Shown piece by piece: positions 1 through 13,900 of a DNA stretch of 64,000 nucleotides. The stretch's first letter is position 1. Each line of letters begins with the position of its first letter. The stretch comes from Climacteris rufus. Taxonomy: Eukaryota; Chordata; Aves; Passeriformes; Climacteridae. Both the position numbers and the translations under genes were made by a program. The stretch spans positions 392,949 through 456,948 of the forward strand of contig VZRZ01005951.1 of the NCBI GenBank assembly GCA_013398175.1, read 5' to 3'. Under the pieces are notes generated by a model. It was not told the DNA's origin. It ran no database searches and saw only the letters and a list, made by a program, of their open reading frames with translations.

Positions 1-3000
1 GAATGTGGCCTATTATTACTAAGGAAAAATATAAAATTTCGAAAATGACACAAAAGAAGCATTTCTAAGTTTGATGAAAAACAGATTTTTAAGAGCTGGA
101 CAAAGAGGTCCTCTCAATTATTTTCTAAATATTTTCTGGGTTTTGTTTGTTTGTTTAAGGATATCACAAAGTTTTCTTCAATTTTATTAAACCAGGATTT
201 CTTAGCTAAAAGCTGTGTAGAAAATCCATGATTGAATTTCAACAAATTGACTTTTCTCTTACAGCTGGCTCCTTTTTAATCCAACTACAAACCAGCATTA
301 ACATAAATTCCTGTGAAACAAGACAAGATCCTGTCAGATTAATTTAAAGCTATGGGAAATCCCTTTTCAGATTTATTATCCTTTTACAAGTTTAAAAATT
401 AGTGATTTTATTTTGACTACTGTATTATTTGGAAATATTTCTTATAATTTCAATAACTTCCTTTACATTATTTTTGTCTTGAAGGAGTACCTTTCTGGTT
501 TGGGAAAGCGGCGTATGGTGGGTTAGCCTTTGCCAAGAGCCAAACTCCCAACAGGCCACTTGCTCTGCCCACAATGGAAGGGAGAGCAGACGGGGGGGAA
601 CGGGAAGAAAAGGAATGAGAAAGCTTGTGGGTGGAGAAGACGGGGAGATCACATACCAACTACCTTCATATGGGCAGACCATATTAAATTTGTGGAAAAT
701 TAGTTTAATTTCTGGCCAGTTTAAATACATACCTAATTACTGATTTGGTAGTGGGAAACAAAAGGAGAAAAGTACAACAGCACCTTTCCTCTCTCCTTTC
801 CCAAGCTCAGCTTCACTCCTCCAACCCTCAGTCCTCTGTCCAGAGTGGAACAAAAAGATGGGGAATGGCGCTTGCCATCAGTGTAAAAGAGTTCCTCTCT
901 GCTAGTCCTTTCTCATTGTACTATTCCCCTGTTCCCATCTGGCTCCTTACCAGACTGTAGTCCTTCAAAAAGTGACCAAGAAAGAGTAATTTTCGTGGGC
1001 TCCAGTCCTTCAGAATAATCCTGATCCCACGCTGGTCCTTCACGGCCCCAGTTCCTTCAGGGTCTGTCCACTCGTGGCATGGGGTCCTCCTCAGGCGGCA
1101 GTGGGAATATCTGCTCCACCATGGTTTAGCTGTTTCCTGTGTATCAACTCTAAGCAATGGTATGGCAGAATTAACACATGCATTTATGTATGATTGGATA
1201 TATGAAGTAGTACTGATCAGTAATATTAAGCATCCGTTAATAAGTATCTTATTAATAAAATGAATTAGCGTGTACATATGAAATTGCATTGATTTTGTAG
1301 TTAAAACATCTCTGTAGTTGCTTATCTAAGACTCTTGTGTTTTCTAGTACTCTGTTGACACAGGCACTATGATTTTTTTGTAAAAGTCCTAACTTTTGCA
1401 AAAAAAACTGCCTTAAACCAAAAGATTAAAGCATCTAACTTTCCATCTATTCCAGATATATTTGTATATTCAATTATATTTGTCAATTTCTATCTTGCTT
1501 CTGTCACTTAGAAGCTGCCTTGCATTAGAGCTAAATAATTGTTTTCAAGGCTTTTTTTTTGGTAATGGTATGATCCTGACTGCACCTGGTTATGCTGCAG
1601 AGATCTAAAGATGCATTGTATCTGTCTTTTGAACTATTAGAACATGAAGCATAGGCAAATCAAAGAGACAGGTGAAGTGAAATTCATTAAAGAAATGTGT
1701 TTCTATGACAAGCCAACAGCCTCAACAGAAAAATCAAACATTGTTTCAAGTGACAAAAGTAAGTGTTGACTGACTTTTCCCCTCTTGCCCTTATAGGGCT
1801 CATAATGTTAAGATTAAACCTGTGATTCTGCAAACGCACTGTGTGAATTAAGTATATCAGTAATCAAATCGGAAGTCCAAAATCAGTTTTTTAAAACCAA
1901 GCCCTTCAGTACAGACTGAAACCTATTGAGCTGCACACATTAGGGATGGCTTAAAAAAACCTGTAGAGGCGTTACTACCTAAATGAGGCCTGGCTCCCAC
2001 AGAACTCTAATTGACTGAGGTTTACGACAATGGAAGATAAAGCCTGTTGCCAATGCATTTCTCCCCACAAAGCAGGCTAAGTTTTAAAAATAATGAATAT
2101 ACAATTTTCAGTGCATTTTTATAGATTCTTATTTCCTATTTCTTTAAAAGGAGAATATTTTGATATAATTTATAAGTTCTAGAATATCCTGATTGCTGAA
2201 AGTTGGATTTTTTATAGAAGAAACATTTCTAGCAGTATAGAAGCATTGATAGTGCCATGATAATCGCCTCAGAATCCCTGGTATAAGGGATTTTCTCAAT
2301 GTGTCACTCACAGGAGACATCAGTTCTTTCACTCTCTTGATGGCTTTAAAAGCCTTACTATTATTTTGTGCTGCCTTTTTAATCTCCAAACATGTGTTAT
2401 TACTTGTAGGTCCTACTGTTAATTTCCACTGTTTTTCTACATTTGATTTTTTCCTCTCATATTTATTTGCTGTCTTTTTTATTTCTAGTAAATCTCACCT
2501 GTCCAGATTTTGCATGGCAAGTGCCAGCAGTTCCAGTGATTTCTTAATCACTTCTTCCCTCTGCCTCTGACCTTCTATACTGATGTTGACAGGATGCTGT
2601 ATTTTTAAAATAAATTTCTTTAAAAAATATTTTTAAAATATTCTCAGACAAAATGTTTTATTCTCAAATGTTTGTTCTTAAGAAAAACCTATTTTCATTC
2701 CTTCCTACAAAAGAATCACCAAGTCAATGCCTTCTACTAGCAGAGTGATATATTGACTGTAACACTACGTATTTCAGACATCATGGATGTACATAACACT
2801 TACTTTAACAGTAGTATTCCTCTCAATAAGACAATGGCCTTGAGAAACTGCTGCTCATGAGCAATTTGAGCCTTATGTGTTTTTTGGTTTTGCTTTTTTT
2901 TTCTTTCATTAATGAAAAGTATTTCTTTTTACAAAGCCAATAAAAATTGAAATGTGAGCAATTTTCTGTGGCGCCTTAAATCTTTCAAAGATTGATGACC

Positions 3001-6000
3001 AGATGTGCAAATGGTCAGGAATGGCTATAAAAAGCAGGAATAAAAACGAGTGTCTGTCGGATCACCTATGTGGAAATTAAAATGCCATCACCCTATGCAT
3101 TGTCAATTACATTATTTTGATCAAGCCATCACTACACCACCAGATTGAAAAGGAAATTACAGTATCTTCAACTAAATTGAGTTTCCATATATGCCTGCTG
3201 GAAAGACTGCTCATTTTTTCTTTTCTTTTAGCGCTTCTGGCTTCCTTGCTCCAAAACAAATATGTGATTTCATGCTTGGGCCTTTATTTTACCTTTATCT
3301 CTTTCTCTGCTCTCTCCTTGTCTTTGTTTAACAAAAAAACCCAGCAAATCAATGCATTGATTTTCTGCAAAAGACTGCGTTTCTACCTGATGTTTCAGAT
3401 GCTTTTGATCTGAGAACTGTAGCATTTTACTTTTTCATGTAAATAAATTATAGCAGTCTCTGATGGTCTTAACTGTAAGGCCAAGTAAGCATATCCTTAT
3501 CTGACCAGGGGATAAGGTTATAGAAGGTCATAAGGATATCAACTGAGCCAGCAACCTCAGCACTCGTGAGTACATCCTGTCAGGTCACATGGACTCATAT
3601 CTGTTCAGTTTATTTAAACATTCCCTAATTTAATAACTCAAATGGTGGTTAAGTCTTTCTTGCCCTAGACTGTTCAACTGCTCCCAGGGGCCTGGTCCTC
3701 TCCTGAAGGCTGGTCTTGCTGGTAAAATCTGAGGCAAGATGCATTGAGAACTATGTTCTTTCCTGACATGCCCCATGCAGCACTGGGCTCTGTTTTCCTG
3801 TGTCACCTCTTTGTTGATGGTATGTCAGTAGAAGCCTTTCTTGTTTCCTTACATGTCCCTTGCCAGTTGGGCTTTGGCTTTCCCAACCCCACCCTTGTGG
3901 GTTCAGACTCTCTCTGTGTTCCTTCTGATTGGTGTCTCCTTGCTTCCACTTCTTGCACACTATTTTTTAGTTGTGACTTTAGTCAAGAACTCCTCGTGCT
4001 ATGTCCCTGTTTTAGTTAGAAGCTCTATGAAAGTTGCTGGTCACTTTTGCTTGAATTTCTGCATGTCAGGATGAACAATTCTCGAGCTTGAACCCAAGAG
4101 TTGTTATTCAGCAATTTGTCTGTTTCCCTTCTCTCACAATCCTGAACTCCACCATCTCATAGTCATGGCAGCTAAGGCTATCCCTGACCTTCAAACCCAC
4201 AAGACTGTGAATTTTTCAAAGGCCTGAAAGGCTCAGGTTGCTCCTCCTGTGGAAGAGAAAGATGTAAGTCCTGGTACAAATGGCTCATATAAAAGAAAGG
4301 GCCTAAGGTGTTTTACAGCTATTCTAAAATCATGTTTTTACTTCTTTATCAATCTTGAGATGCTATCACTTTTGGGACACACTAAGTAGATGTAATCTTC
4401 AAGAAGATTACAAGTTATCCTTATTGCAGACAAGTGTTCTGGCTGTGTAATTAGAACCAACAGAGGATTTTAATTTATGTACTTGCTATAAGATGTGCTA
4501 ATATTTTGATTTTCATGGTGCTGATATTGTTAATAAGAGCTACATTTGTCATTCTCCCTTATTTGTGTTTATTTGACTGAGTTCAGAGTTCAGCTTTAAG
4601 ACTTATTACTATTGCATTAGGAATGTTTTGCCCCACAAGATACAATGCCCAGTTCTATTACAAAATCATTGTGCCAAATCCAATTAGCAAAGATTTTTTG
4701 ATGAATTAACCTTGTCATGGCATAATATATACACTGCACCTGCTGTTCTGCTGAAGAGCCAGACTTCAGCCCTCCTACAGTTAAGTCCTTGGTTGTTTTG
4801 CTGATCCTTTTCAGCTCACTTTTTCCTCCTTGTGTACAGGCGTCACTACCTCCAGATGTCCAAGATTTTCTGCCTCATTTATATGTATGATTTCCCTCTT
4901 CAGTTTGTTCTTTCATCATTCTCTGTACTCTCTTGTTGCAGAACGCTGCAGCAGATGTTTGATTTTTTTGCTTGTACCTTGCCTTATCTCCAAGGAGCCT
5001 TGCAAATTCTGCTGCTTCAGACAGGAAAGCAAGGCTGATCATTGGAGCCCATGAATAGCCAAAAGAAAGTGTTATTTAAGAATCTAGCTGGTGAAATAGC
5101 ATTTACCATTTCCATTTATGTGCTTAATGGAATCTGACCCCCAGGGTAGCATGAACCTCTATTTTGACACATGGAAAAGTGGTGTTCTGGTATGGTGGGA
5201 ATTCATGTTCCCTCCACTTCTGGCAGTTCCCTGTGGATGAAAAACACAGGAAAGGAAAAGAGTTTGCCTTTGCTGCATCTCCCTCCCTGCCTGGAGGGAC
5301 ATGGAATGACAGTGTGATGAATACAGACCGTGAGGCAGTGCCAGGGCAAATTTAAGAACCCCCTAAAGGGCTCCAAAAGACTAAAGACCTGAATAGCTGA
5401 TCTGGTGTAACTGGCCATGGCTAAGGCCACCCTGCTAATCTCACTGGATATTGGGTTGTGACACTGTACTCTGCTTCTGGGTACTAAGAGCCTACAAAAC
5501 CTCTTACGCTCCTCAGCTTCCATGCTCCTTGGCCAGAATCATGGCCTGCAGCATCATGGGTTGCCTCTTTAGGGGCCATTCCTGGGTGGTTTTGATGCCA
5601 GATTAGTCATAGATCTCCTGTTCCTCCACCACCATCACCTGTGGCATCTGCCTTGAGAACAGAGGCGGGTATGAGAAGTATCCTTCTCCCTCTGGCTGGT
5701 AAAGGAGTGAAAAAGAAAAAATCTTGGACTCAGTGCTGGGATCAGATGCTTCACGATATTGGGCAGCAAACACAGAGGTCTGCAGTGAAGGCCATCTGTC
5801 ATCTCAGCTGACAGCCTGCCATGAAAACAAACCAAAGGATCAGTCACTGGAGAGCACGCTTGTATGGCCATCATCCCTGTCAGATGGACTGCTGTCTTTC
5901 AAGTACAAGGAAGACAGATGCAGCTAGCACAGCAGGGCACACATGCCTCCTGACAGGGATCAGCGCTGGAGCAACATTCATCTGGTGTTCAGAATGCCCA

Positions 6001-8315
6001 GTTCCTCCTCCCGCTACCAGTGTCCCTCTACCTCCAGCCACTGACACCTGCTGGCCCTGAACAACCTGAGCAGAGCCCAGCGGGCCCCTGACATGCTGAG
6101 GAGGTGAATGGACAGGGGTGGAACCTTGTCTACCTGCCTAGGAAAAGGAAAAGGAATCATGGCCTTAGATGGCAGGAGTAGAAATCTTTCAAGAGTAACT
6201 AGGACAAAACTAGGACTCACCAGGATTTGGGGCTTGTCTTGGTGCACAGCACAATGCCCAGACTCTCCACTGGGATAAGATATACTTCTGCAGGAAGAAC
6301 TCTGGTGTTGGTGCCCTGGGTAGGGCAGCCAGTGGCCACCATTGCACCCTTTGCTGGCCCACTCCTGGGTCTGCCCAGACACCAGCATTGCACAGGTATG
6401 CCCACAGCAAATGGGTACAACCTTCCCCCTTTTCCAAGACACCCTCTATTCCAGCAGCTGTGTTGTAAATATTCCTGCTCCCAAGACATCTCCCTGACAG
6501 CTGAGCCCGGGGCAGCATCCATGAGGTATGCTCTGAGATGGTGGGGGCAGCATAGCCTGCACAGTGTGCTCAGTGATCACAAGCCATCACTGATCAGCAG
6601 CTGGCAGACAGGGCTGCTCAAGAGCTGAGGTGGACACCACATGGTGAAGTGGATGGGGCCCCATTCCTAGAGGTGGAAAGGGAAGAGGCAGAGGAACCTG
6701 CATCAGAGTTGTGGCTAACACTAGGTGTGGGCAAGGAGCTGCTGCCGTGATCAGTCCTTCACCCAAATGGCACTATGCAAATCCAGCAGCATTTGTTGCT
6801 TTCCAGATAACCTTTCTGAGGTCAACCTGAGTGATACTCCATCCTCTTCCAGGGTAGAGAAGTGCCTTTGGGTGCTGTGCCTACCAAGCCTGATCTTGTT
6901 TGGGAGATGCATGTACCTAATCAAATTGTTCTGTAACAGTGCATGCACGGAGAGGGGGTGTGGGACCCTTTAGTATGACATAGCTGGTTGCTATGCAGCT
7001 GTCTGCCTCTGCAGCTACTGCTTTTACTGCTGCAGTTGCTATAGGAGACTATCTGATGAAGTGATGAAAGATTTCTCCCCTCACTCTCAATGGCATATTG
7101 CCCAGCTTTGTGTACACTGCATACCAAACATTCGATCCCTGCAAAAATCTATCCCTCTTTTCTTCCTTCTCCCCCGCTGGAAACCATGGAAACCAGGCTG
7201 CCTTGATACTGCCATGGACAAAGAATAGAGGGTGGCCCTGAGATGTGGCCCTTGTCAGCTCCACTGAGATATCCCCATTCCTTGCCTATAGGGAAGAGTT
7301 AAGGCTTTATTTAATCAGAGAGGAAACCTGATGACACTAGTATTTAAGATACTATTTACAAATATTCTTTGACTTGTTACTTGTTTCTATATACTCACTT
7401 GCCGTCACATCAGGCATCCCTAGTCACCAGGAAATAATATGTAGACTAGGAACAGTCAGATTCATTGCATTCCTCGAGGTTTTCAAGGTGTTGTTTATTA
7501 AATAACCAGGTGTTAGGCAGAGCCACACATGCATCTCCTGCTTGATCCATCACTTGGCAGGGGTTGCAAGACCGGTACTTTCTGTCTTACAGAATGATCT
7601 GTTGAGCTGAAGCTTTTTCAGGGTTGCAGTTGTGCACTCACAATTAGTTTTCCTGTCTGAAGCCAGGGCTCTCCATCTTCCTGGTCAAGAATAAAATAGT
7701 GCCCTGTGTGCAATCACTGGCACTCAAGTGAGTAGTGCAAGTTCCTCCCACACGCGCCCTCCAGAGAGGTCAGTTGAGGGGTCGCAGCCCTTCATGGCAT
7801 CCTCAGTCTCTTTTTTCACTTTCCAGCACACTGGGCCAAGAGGTCTAGCTGAAAAATGGGACCTTGAAAAGGAGTCACTGGACTTCATCCTGCGTTGCCA
7901 ATGACCAAAAGCTCCATATTATCAAAGAACTGGGATTCATGCTGAGCTACCCCAGAATATGGCCTTCAGTCTTGATCCTGTGTATGCCCTGTCTTAAACA
8001 TATCTTTTTTCTTTTTTGGTTGCCCATCTGTGTGCAGCTTGTCTTTCCCAGTTGCTGTGTTAACTCTCTTTGGGTGGCAAGAGACACAATAGCTGGTATC
8101 CAAATCTTTCTTCAAACCCTCAATCCTATGGGAGATCTTAACAAAAAGAGGCAATGGTTGCTATTTCCTTGGTGTTCATAGCTCTCTGTTGTCCTTTGAC
8201 AATAGTGAGAACTAAGAAGCTCTCCTTCTTTGAACTGACATTCCAGGAAGGAAGAAAAAGAAGTATTTCCCTTGCAATAGAGAAAGTGCTATGGTTGTGT
8301 TTGATGTGACCCTTA
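1..8315. other. AT-rich intergenic DNA, no gene recognised
   Basis: Open frames here are short (under about 145 codons), overlap each other on both strands and resemble no family I know. I see no exon-like block with plausible splice sites and a conserved reading frame. About 1010-1130, read on the minus strand, contains a phrase reminiscent of an interspersed bird repeat (a run about a heavy-chain-free, G-rich tract beginning near an ATGG at 1120), but I cannot name the family. The rest is unremarkable low-complexity A/T-rich sequence. Confidence 0.6.
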
Positions 8316-9050
8316 GTGGACAACCCTTGTTATCAGCACAGGCTGAGGGATGAACAGATGGAGAGCAGTCCTGCCCAGAAGGACTTGGGGGTGCTGGTGG
8401 AGGAGAGGCTGAACATTACTCAGCAATGTGCACTCACAGCCCAGAAAGCCAAATGTGTCCTGGGCTGCATCCAAAGCAGCGTGGCTAACAGGGCGAGGGA
8501 GGGGATTCTGCCCCTCTGCTCTGCTCTGGTGAGACCCCACCTGGAGTGCTGCATCCAGCTCTGGGGTCCCCAGCACAGGAAGGACATTGACCTGTTGGAG
8601 AGAGTCCAGAAGAGGCCATCAAGATGATTAGAGGGATAGAGCACCTCTCCCATGAGGAAAGACTGAGAGAATTGGGGTTGCTTAGCCTGGAGAAGAGACA
8701 GTTTAGGAGCGACTTAACTGAGACCTTCCAGTACCTGAAGAGAGCCTACAAGAAAGATGAAGAGGGACTTTCACAAGAGCATGAAGTGACAGGACAAGGG
8801 GAATGGATTCAAACTGAGAGTAGGTTTATTTTAGATACTAGGAAGAAATTATTTTTCTGTGACAGTGGTGAGGCTCTGGAAAAGGTTGCCCAGAGAAACT
8901 GTGGATGCCCCATCCCTGGAGGTGTTCCAGGTCAGGCCAGATGGGGCTGTGAGGAACCTGGTCTAGTGCAAGGTGTTCTGCCTATGGCAGGGGGTTTGGA
9001 ACTTTAATGTTCCCTCCCTTCCAACCCAAATAATTCTGTGATTCTATGAA
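8316..9050 (+). mobile_element. CR1 LINE fragment, 3' end of ORF2 plus tail
   Basis: This is a 5'-truncated chicken-repeat-1 retrotransposon. The translated 8316-8627 frame carries the typical C-terminal ORF2 wording (LGVLVEERLN, CVLGCIQSS, LVRPHLECCIQLWGPQHRKD, LLERVQKR). After a frame change near 8624 the reading continues with MIRGIEHLSHEERLRELGL and then the degenerate end of ORF2. The copy ends in the diagnostic CR1 3' terminus, ATTCTGTGATTCTATGAA at about 9033-9050, instead of poly(A). The frame break, the stops and the missing 5' part make it a dead copy. CR1 is the dominant LINE of bird genomes, so the copy supports an avian source. Confidence 0.9.
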
Positions 9051-10923
9051 GTATAAATATGGAAGAGAAGATACAGTGTCAGGGTCAGCTGGGATAGGGC
9101 TGTAAGGCTGGCAGAGTGAAGGTGACAGAGGGGTGTGACAGAGGGGCATGAACTTGTCCATACTGCCTGCTAAGATTGTTCCCACATCCAGCCCATGCCC
9201 AAGCATAGCTGATGAGTGTGCCAGTTGGAGAAGCTAAACACTTGCCACAGGGGCTTATGAAATGCTAACCAGCCTGGAGAATCCTGTATCACTATTAGAT
9301 TATGTGCTTGGCACTGTTTGACTCATGTTATGTCAATACACATAACCCCAGAGCCCATGGACTACGTTAATACTGGCCAGAAGATTACAGAAGAGACACT
9401 AGAGGGGATATACTAAACTAACAGATTTTCCATACAGAGACAAAATGAAAATGCTGTGCAATTATCCTACATAACACAAATAGACTGACTTCATAAGTGG
9501 TATGAAAACATTGGCATTGTTGAAGCAAAACCACATAGCAGCAGAGTCCTGTTCCTGGTCACAGTAATCCTAGTCACAAGAAACAATTATTTATTGGAAA
9601 AGGAGTCAGATAGCACACATCAAAGGGAAGCAGTGGGTAGCTGTTCCCTAAAGGACAGAGAGACAAGAATCATGAGCAATAGCTCAGCTGACAGGGCAGC
9701 AGTTTCACCAGTCAGAGACCAGTCCCACATCCTAGCCTATGCAAGATGAGCAGGGCAGGACCACAGATAGTGACTGGGTTCAACCAAGGGTCCAGACCCC
9801 CAGGCATGTTCATGTGGATGAGGCCGGTCCCAGGTCAAGCCAGAAGGTTAGTCTGCAGGACAGGAACTGGGTCAATGGGGACTAGAGCTGAACTGGAGAC
9901 AAACACTCCAGTGAATTGGCTGGGGCAGGAGCTGAACATCCAGAGCTGAGTTTAAACTGAGCTCCTGGTTCTTGGGGCAGGGTGTTAGGTGGAAGTCCCA
10001 GGCAGCACTGGGTCAGGGCTGATGGGGCTTATTTGTACCTTCAGAACTTAGTCAGGGCAGATGGTGCCTAGACAGCAAGTACACAGGCAGAGAGCAGGCA
10101 GAAATCATGCAGTCTGCACAAAGGCAGAGCCATCCATGGTCAAAAGGACTTCACACAGAGAACAAAGATCACAGAAGAAACAGCAGCAAGAGTTCCCTGT
10201 AGAAATTAACCAAAAGACAGCATGGGAAAGGAATATTACACTGAACCCTAACAAGTGTTTCTATCAGCAAATTGGATGTGCCTGGTAGCAAACACACTCA
10301 GGCACTGAGGCCAGCTGGCATGAAATGGCCTGTGCCTGTGCTTGTAAGCTGCCTTGGCTTTTAAGTATTAAACCACATCCAGCTCAGTAAATTCTCCATG
10401 CAGCATACAGAAGGCAAGCCAGTACTCTGAGCATTTCTGGAGCTTTGGCTGTCTGGCAGGGGCAGAGCTATTTCTTCTGTCCCAAAGTAGCTGGCGGGTA
10501 GGACATGAGACAGTACAGGCATGTGACAAAAAGATGCTCGTTCTCCTGCCCAGGAGAGTGCCTGTTCACCAGAGTGACTTGCCATTCTGCATTCCAGCCA
10601 TGGGGCATGTTATGAATTGTGGGAGCAGCCAGAGTTGGCTCTAGCTCTTCCTGAGCTCTGGCAAAATCCTGGGCAGCACGTGTGCTGATAAAGTCTGATA
10701 ATCACTGCTGATAAACTCTAGGCCTTCATGGGCTGACTGCAGAGGTGGTGCTGGGACATCCTCAGCCTCCACTTTGCTACTATTCAAACTGAGTCTGTGG
10801 GCTGTAGAGGGCTACCAGCCAGACTGTGACTGATTTGCTGCCAAGGAGAGACCTCTGAAAAGAGAACAGACACAAACAGCAGAATGACTTTTCACTTTTT
10901 TTGAGAGCAGTTAGGATTTCCCA

Positions 10924-10954
10924 TTTTCTGATTTTCTGATTTTCTGATTTTCTG
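10924..10954. repeat. TTTTCTGA tandem repeat, about four units
   Basis: An eight-base unit, TTTTCTGA, is repeated without interruption almost four times, and the last unit ends in TTTTCTG. It is a simple repeat with no sign of function. Confidence 0.9.
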
Positions 10955-13900
10955 GTCACTGTTGTTTATTCCTCTGTACCTTTAAGTTGTGACTCATCCT
11001 TTTAAGACTGTGCAGCCAAAACCACAGAGAGTATTCTGGGATGGACTGTGGATGTGCACAGTAAAATAATATTTTTGTTCTCTAATTACTAATTACATTT
11101 TTGTTTCCTTAGCACTAGTGTTCACCAAGTATGATTGTCAACAGCTCCAAGCTTCCTTTCAGGAGCACCAAAAGCTCATTGCTATACTTGGGCAGTCAGG
11201 ACTGTTCCCTGCTGCCTTTCCTGCAACTCTGTAATTATTAACCCTGAACTCCCTCTGCCATTTTATCACATGGCCTTTTCAAATTCTAAGATCCTTCTCA
11301 AATCTTTGTGCTCAGTTTTGGTGTTGTCAACTTTGAATAATTTTGGCTTCTCATTGTTCATCTGCTTTTCTAGGTAATCCATGAATATATTGAGCATATA
11401 TCCCAGGGTATAGTCCTGTTAATGCAATAGATCTGTGGTGAGAACTGGCCATTTAGCCTCATCCCTTATTTTCTCTCTTTTAATGACCAATTTTTTTTTT
11501 AATGAGACCACTTTTGAGTGGACTTCTTGACTGGATTTTTTTTTTTTTTTAATCCAAATATCCTTATCCACTTCCTTGTTCACTGCCTAGAAAAATCAGT
11601 CATCAATTTGTGAAGGACAACTTCTCTCTACAAAAACTATGTTGACTTTTCTTGCTTAATCATTGATCATAGATCTATTAATTCTTTCTTTCATTCCACT
11701 TTCACTCAATTTTCCTTGTATAAAAGATAGACTTTCTGACTTGTATGTCCACGGTCACTTTTCAAAATTTTCCATGACATTTGCTTTCTATTTCTATTTG
11801 GTAGCAAAGTAGATTTAAGCAATAGATTGCACACTTGTCTGTTTGGCAATCTGTTTTACGATCTGGCCACAAATCACTGATTTTGAAATTTTTTTACTAT
11901 TTTTCACTCTTATTTGTGTTTTCTAAGATGTTTTTCTTTCTTCACCTTTCCAAGGAATACTGTATTTGGGTTCCCAGTTTCTAGCATCCTTTGCACTTGT
12001 TAAAAGTGATAAAGAAGTGTTATGAAGAATGACCATGAAAATTCATGGTTCATAAAAGCCTGTGTGTGTGACAAGCATTCCAGGAAGAGTCTGACTCACC
12101 TCTTCCATTTAATTTTGTTTTGATCCACATATGTATAACCTTTCTAGCAGCTATTGGTGATAACCAAAAGAGTTGGGTTCAGTACACAAGGAGTGATATT
12201 AGATAGTCTATTCCTAGATAGTCGATGCCTTTCCAAGCTGATTTTTTAAAGCTTATAGAGACATATGGCTTTTCTGTCAGAGCTTTCTTAAAATTTAAAT
12301 ATATAGATGCAAGGGTAGGTAACATATAAACGTAGAGTGTATCTATATATAAAGATATATTTCTACATATAGAGATATATATAGCTTATCAGGAAACTAG
12401 TTTTGCTATAATGTCAACCAAGAGTTTATCCCTGATTTTTGATTATGATTTTTGGTACATTAAAAAATGTTTGGCTAACAAAAGAATTACTCAAGATATC
12501 TTGATCCTTGAAAAGGTGTATCTTGAAAAAAAATCAAGACACACTGCAAATTTCCATTAATCTACATAGGCCTAATCAAATTACTTTATATATGGCCTTC
12601 TGATTAAATCTAATGTAAACACAGCAGCCTTGACTAGGTATCTTCCCTCCCCCACATTACTAAAAGGAGCAAAACTTTTACAGATTTACTACATCCTATG
12701 ATACAAGAGCAATCTGCTTGGGAATTTTTTTTGAGAAATCTAGGTGAGTAATATTATGAAATGCTCTTTCAAAGTTCACAAGGAGGAACTTACAGGAAAG
12801 TTGTCACTAAAATCCATCACACCATTGCAAATGTCTCTTTTCTGCACAGAATGTGCATACTGCAAAGTAATTGAGTCTTTAGTATTACAGTTATTCTTCG
12901 TGAAGTTTGAATTTTTTCACTAAAAGTCAGGTTGCATCATCATATTTTCATGCTGGCCACTTTGGGTTTGGTTTATCTTTTAGGTGGACAACTGTATACA
13001 GGATTCTATAAAGCACTCATTGCAAAAATGCTTAATTGCTATGGACGCTATGTAGGTTTTCTAGGACAAATATACAGAGTGTTTTTTCTCCTGATCATTG
13101 ATTCAAAGTAGGATGTGAGTTTGAAGGGACATCCTCAAGTCTGAAGGGTCATCCTAAAGCCACGTAGTTTAATGCCCCAGTTGAAATCAGGACTAACTTC
13201 TAAATTAAACATTTGTTCCTACTGGTGTACTAGAAGCCTAGGAGTAAATGACAACCAGAAAATAGTGTAGAGATGAGTAATCCTTGAGCCTAAGATTTAA
13301 ACAGACCACTCACTACTCAGGTGTAATTTCCATAATATGGATTTGTTTTGAATGCAGGAAGCAGTCAACTCTGAAAGATCCTGGGCCTAGAATCACTGGC
13401 ACATGAGTTGTGTACCACACCACAGTGGATTAGTACTGGGAGCTCTTTTTCCAGAGTAAGTGTTTCAGCTTTGCTCTGTGAGTGGAGAATACTTAGGCCT
13501 AAGAAATGAGTAGCATTACAGGTAGGTTAATAAACAGAGTGCTCATTTAGATGGAAAGGTCACAGTGACATTGTTTATTGTAGAAAAAGATGAGCTTTTA
13601 TATTTTTATTACTGTGATGTTGTTCTTTGCCTGGCAATGACATGTTGGCTAAGTTATAATAATAATGTAACCAGGGTAATATGGGCTTATTGAAAGAGAT
13701 TTGGTTAACTAATTTTATTGAATGTATTAATTAAGGGCTCAAGTAAAACTTTGGGTGCAAGCCTTTCTAATACAGTGTTCCCAGCAAACACACTGCTCTG
13801 CTTCCACTGGTGTAGGACACGATGCAGGAGGCAGGCTACTGCTTTGGCACTATTCATGATGGTTGTGTGGCAGAGTGCTTTAGTTTAGATGATGAGGATG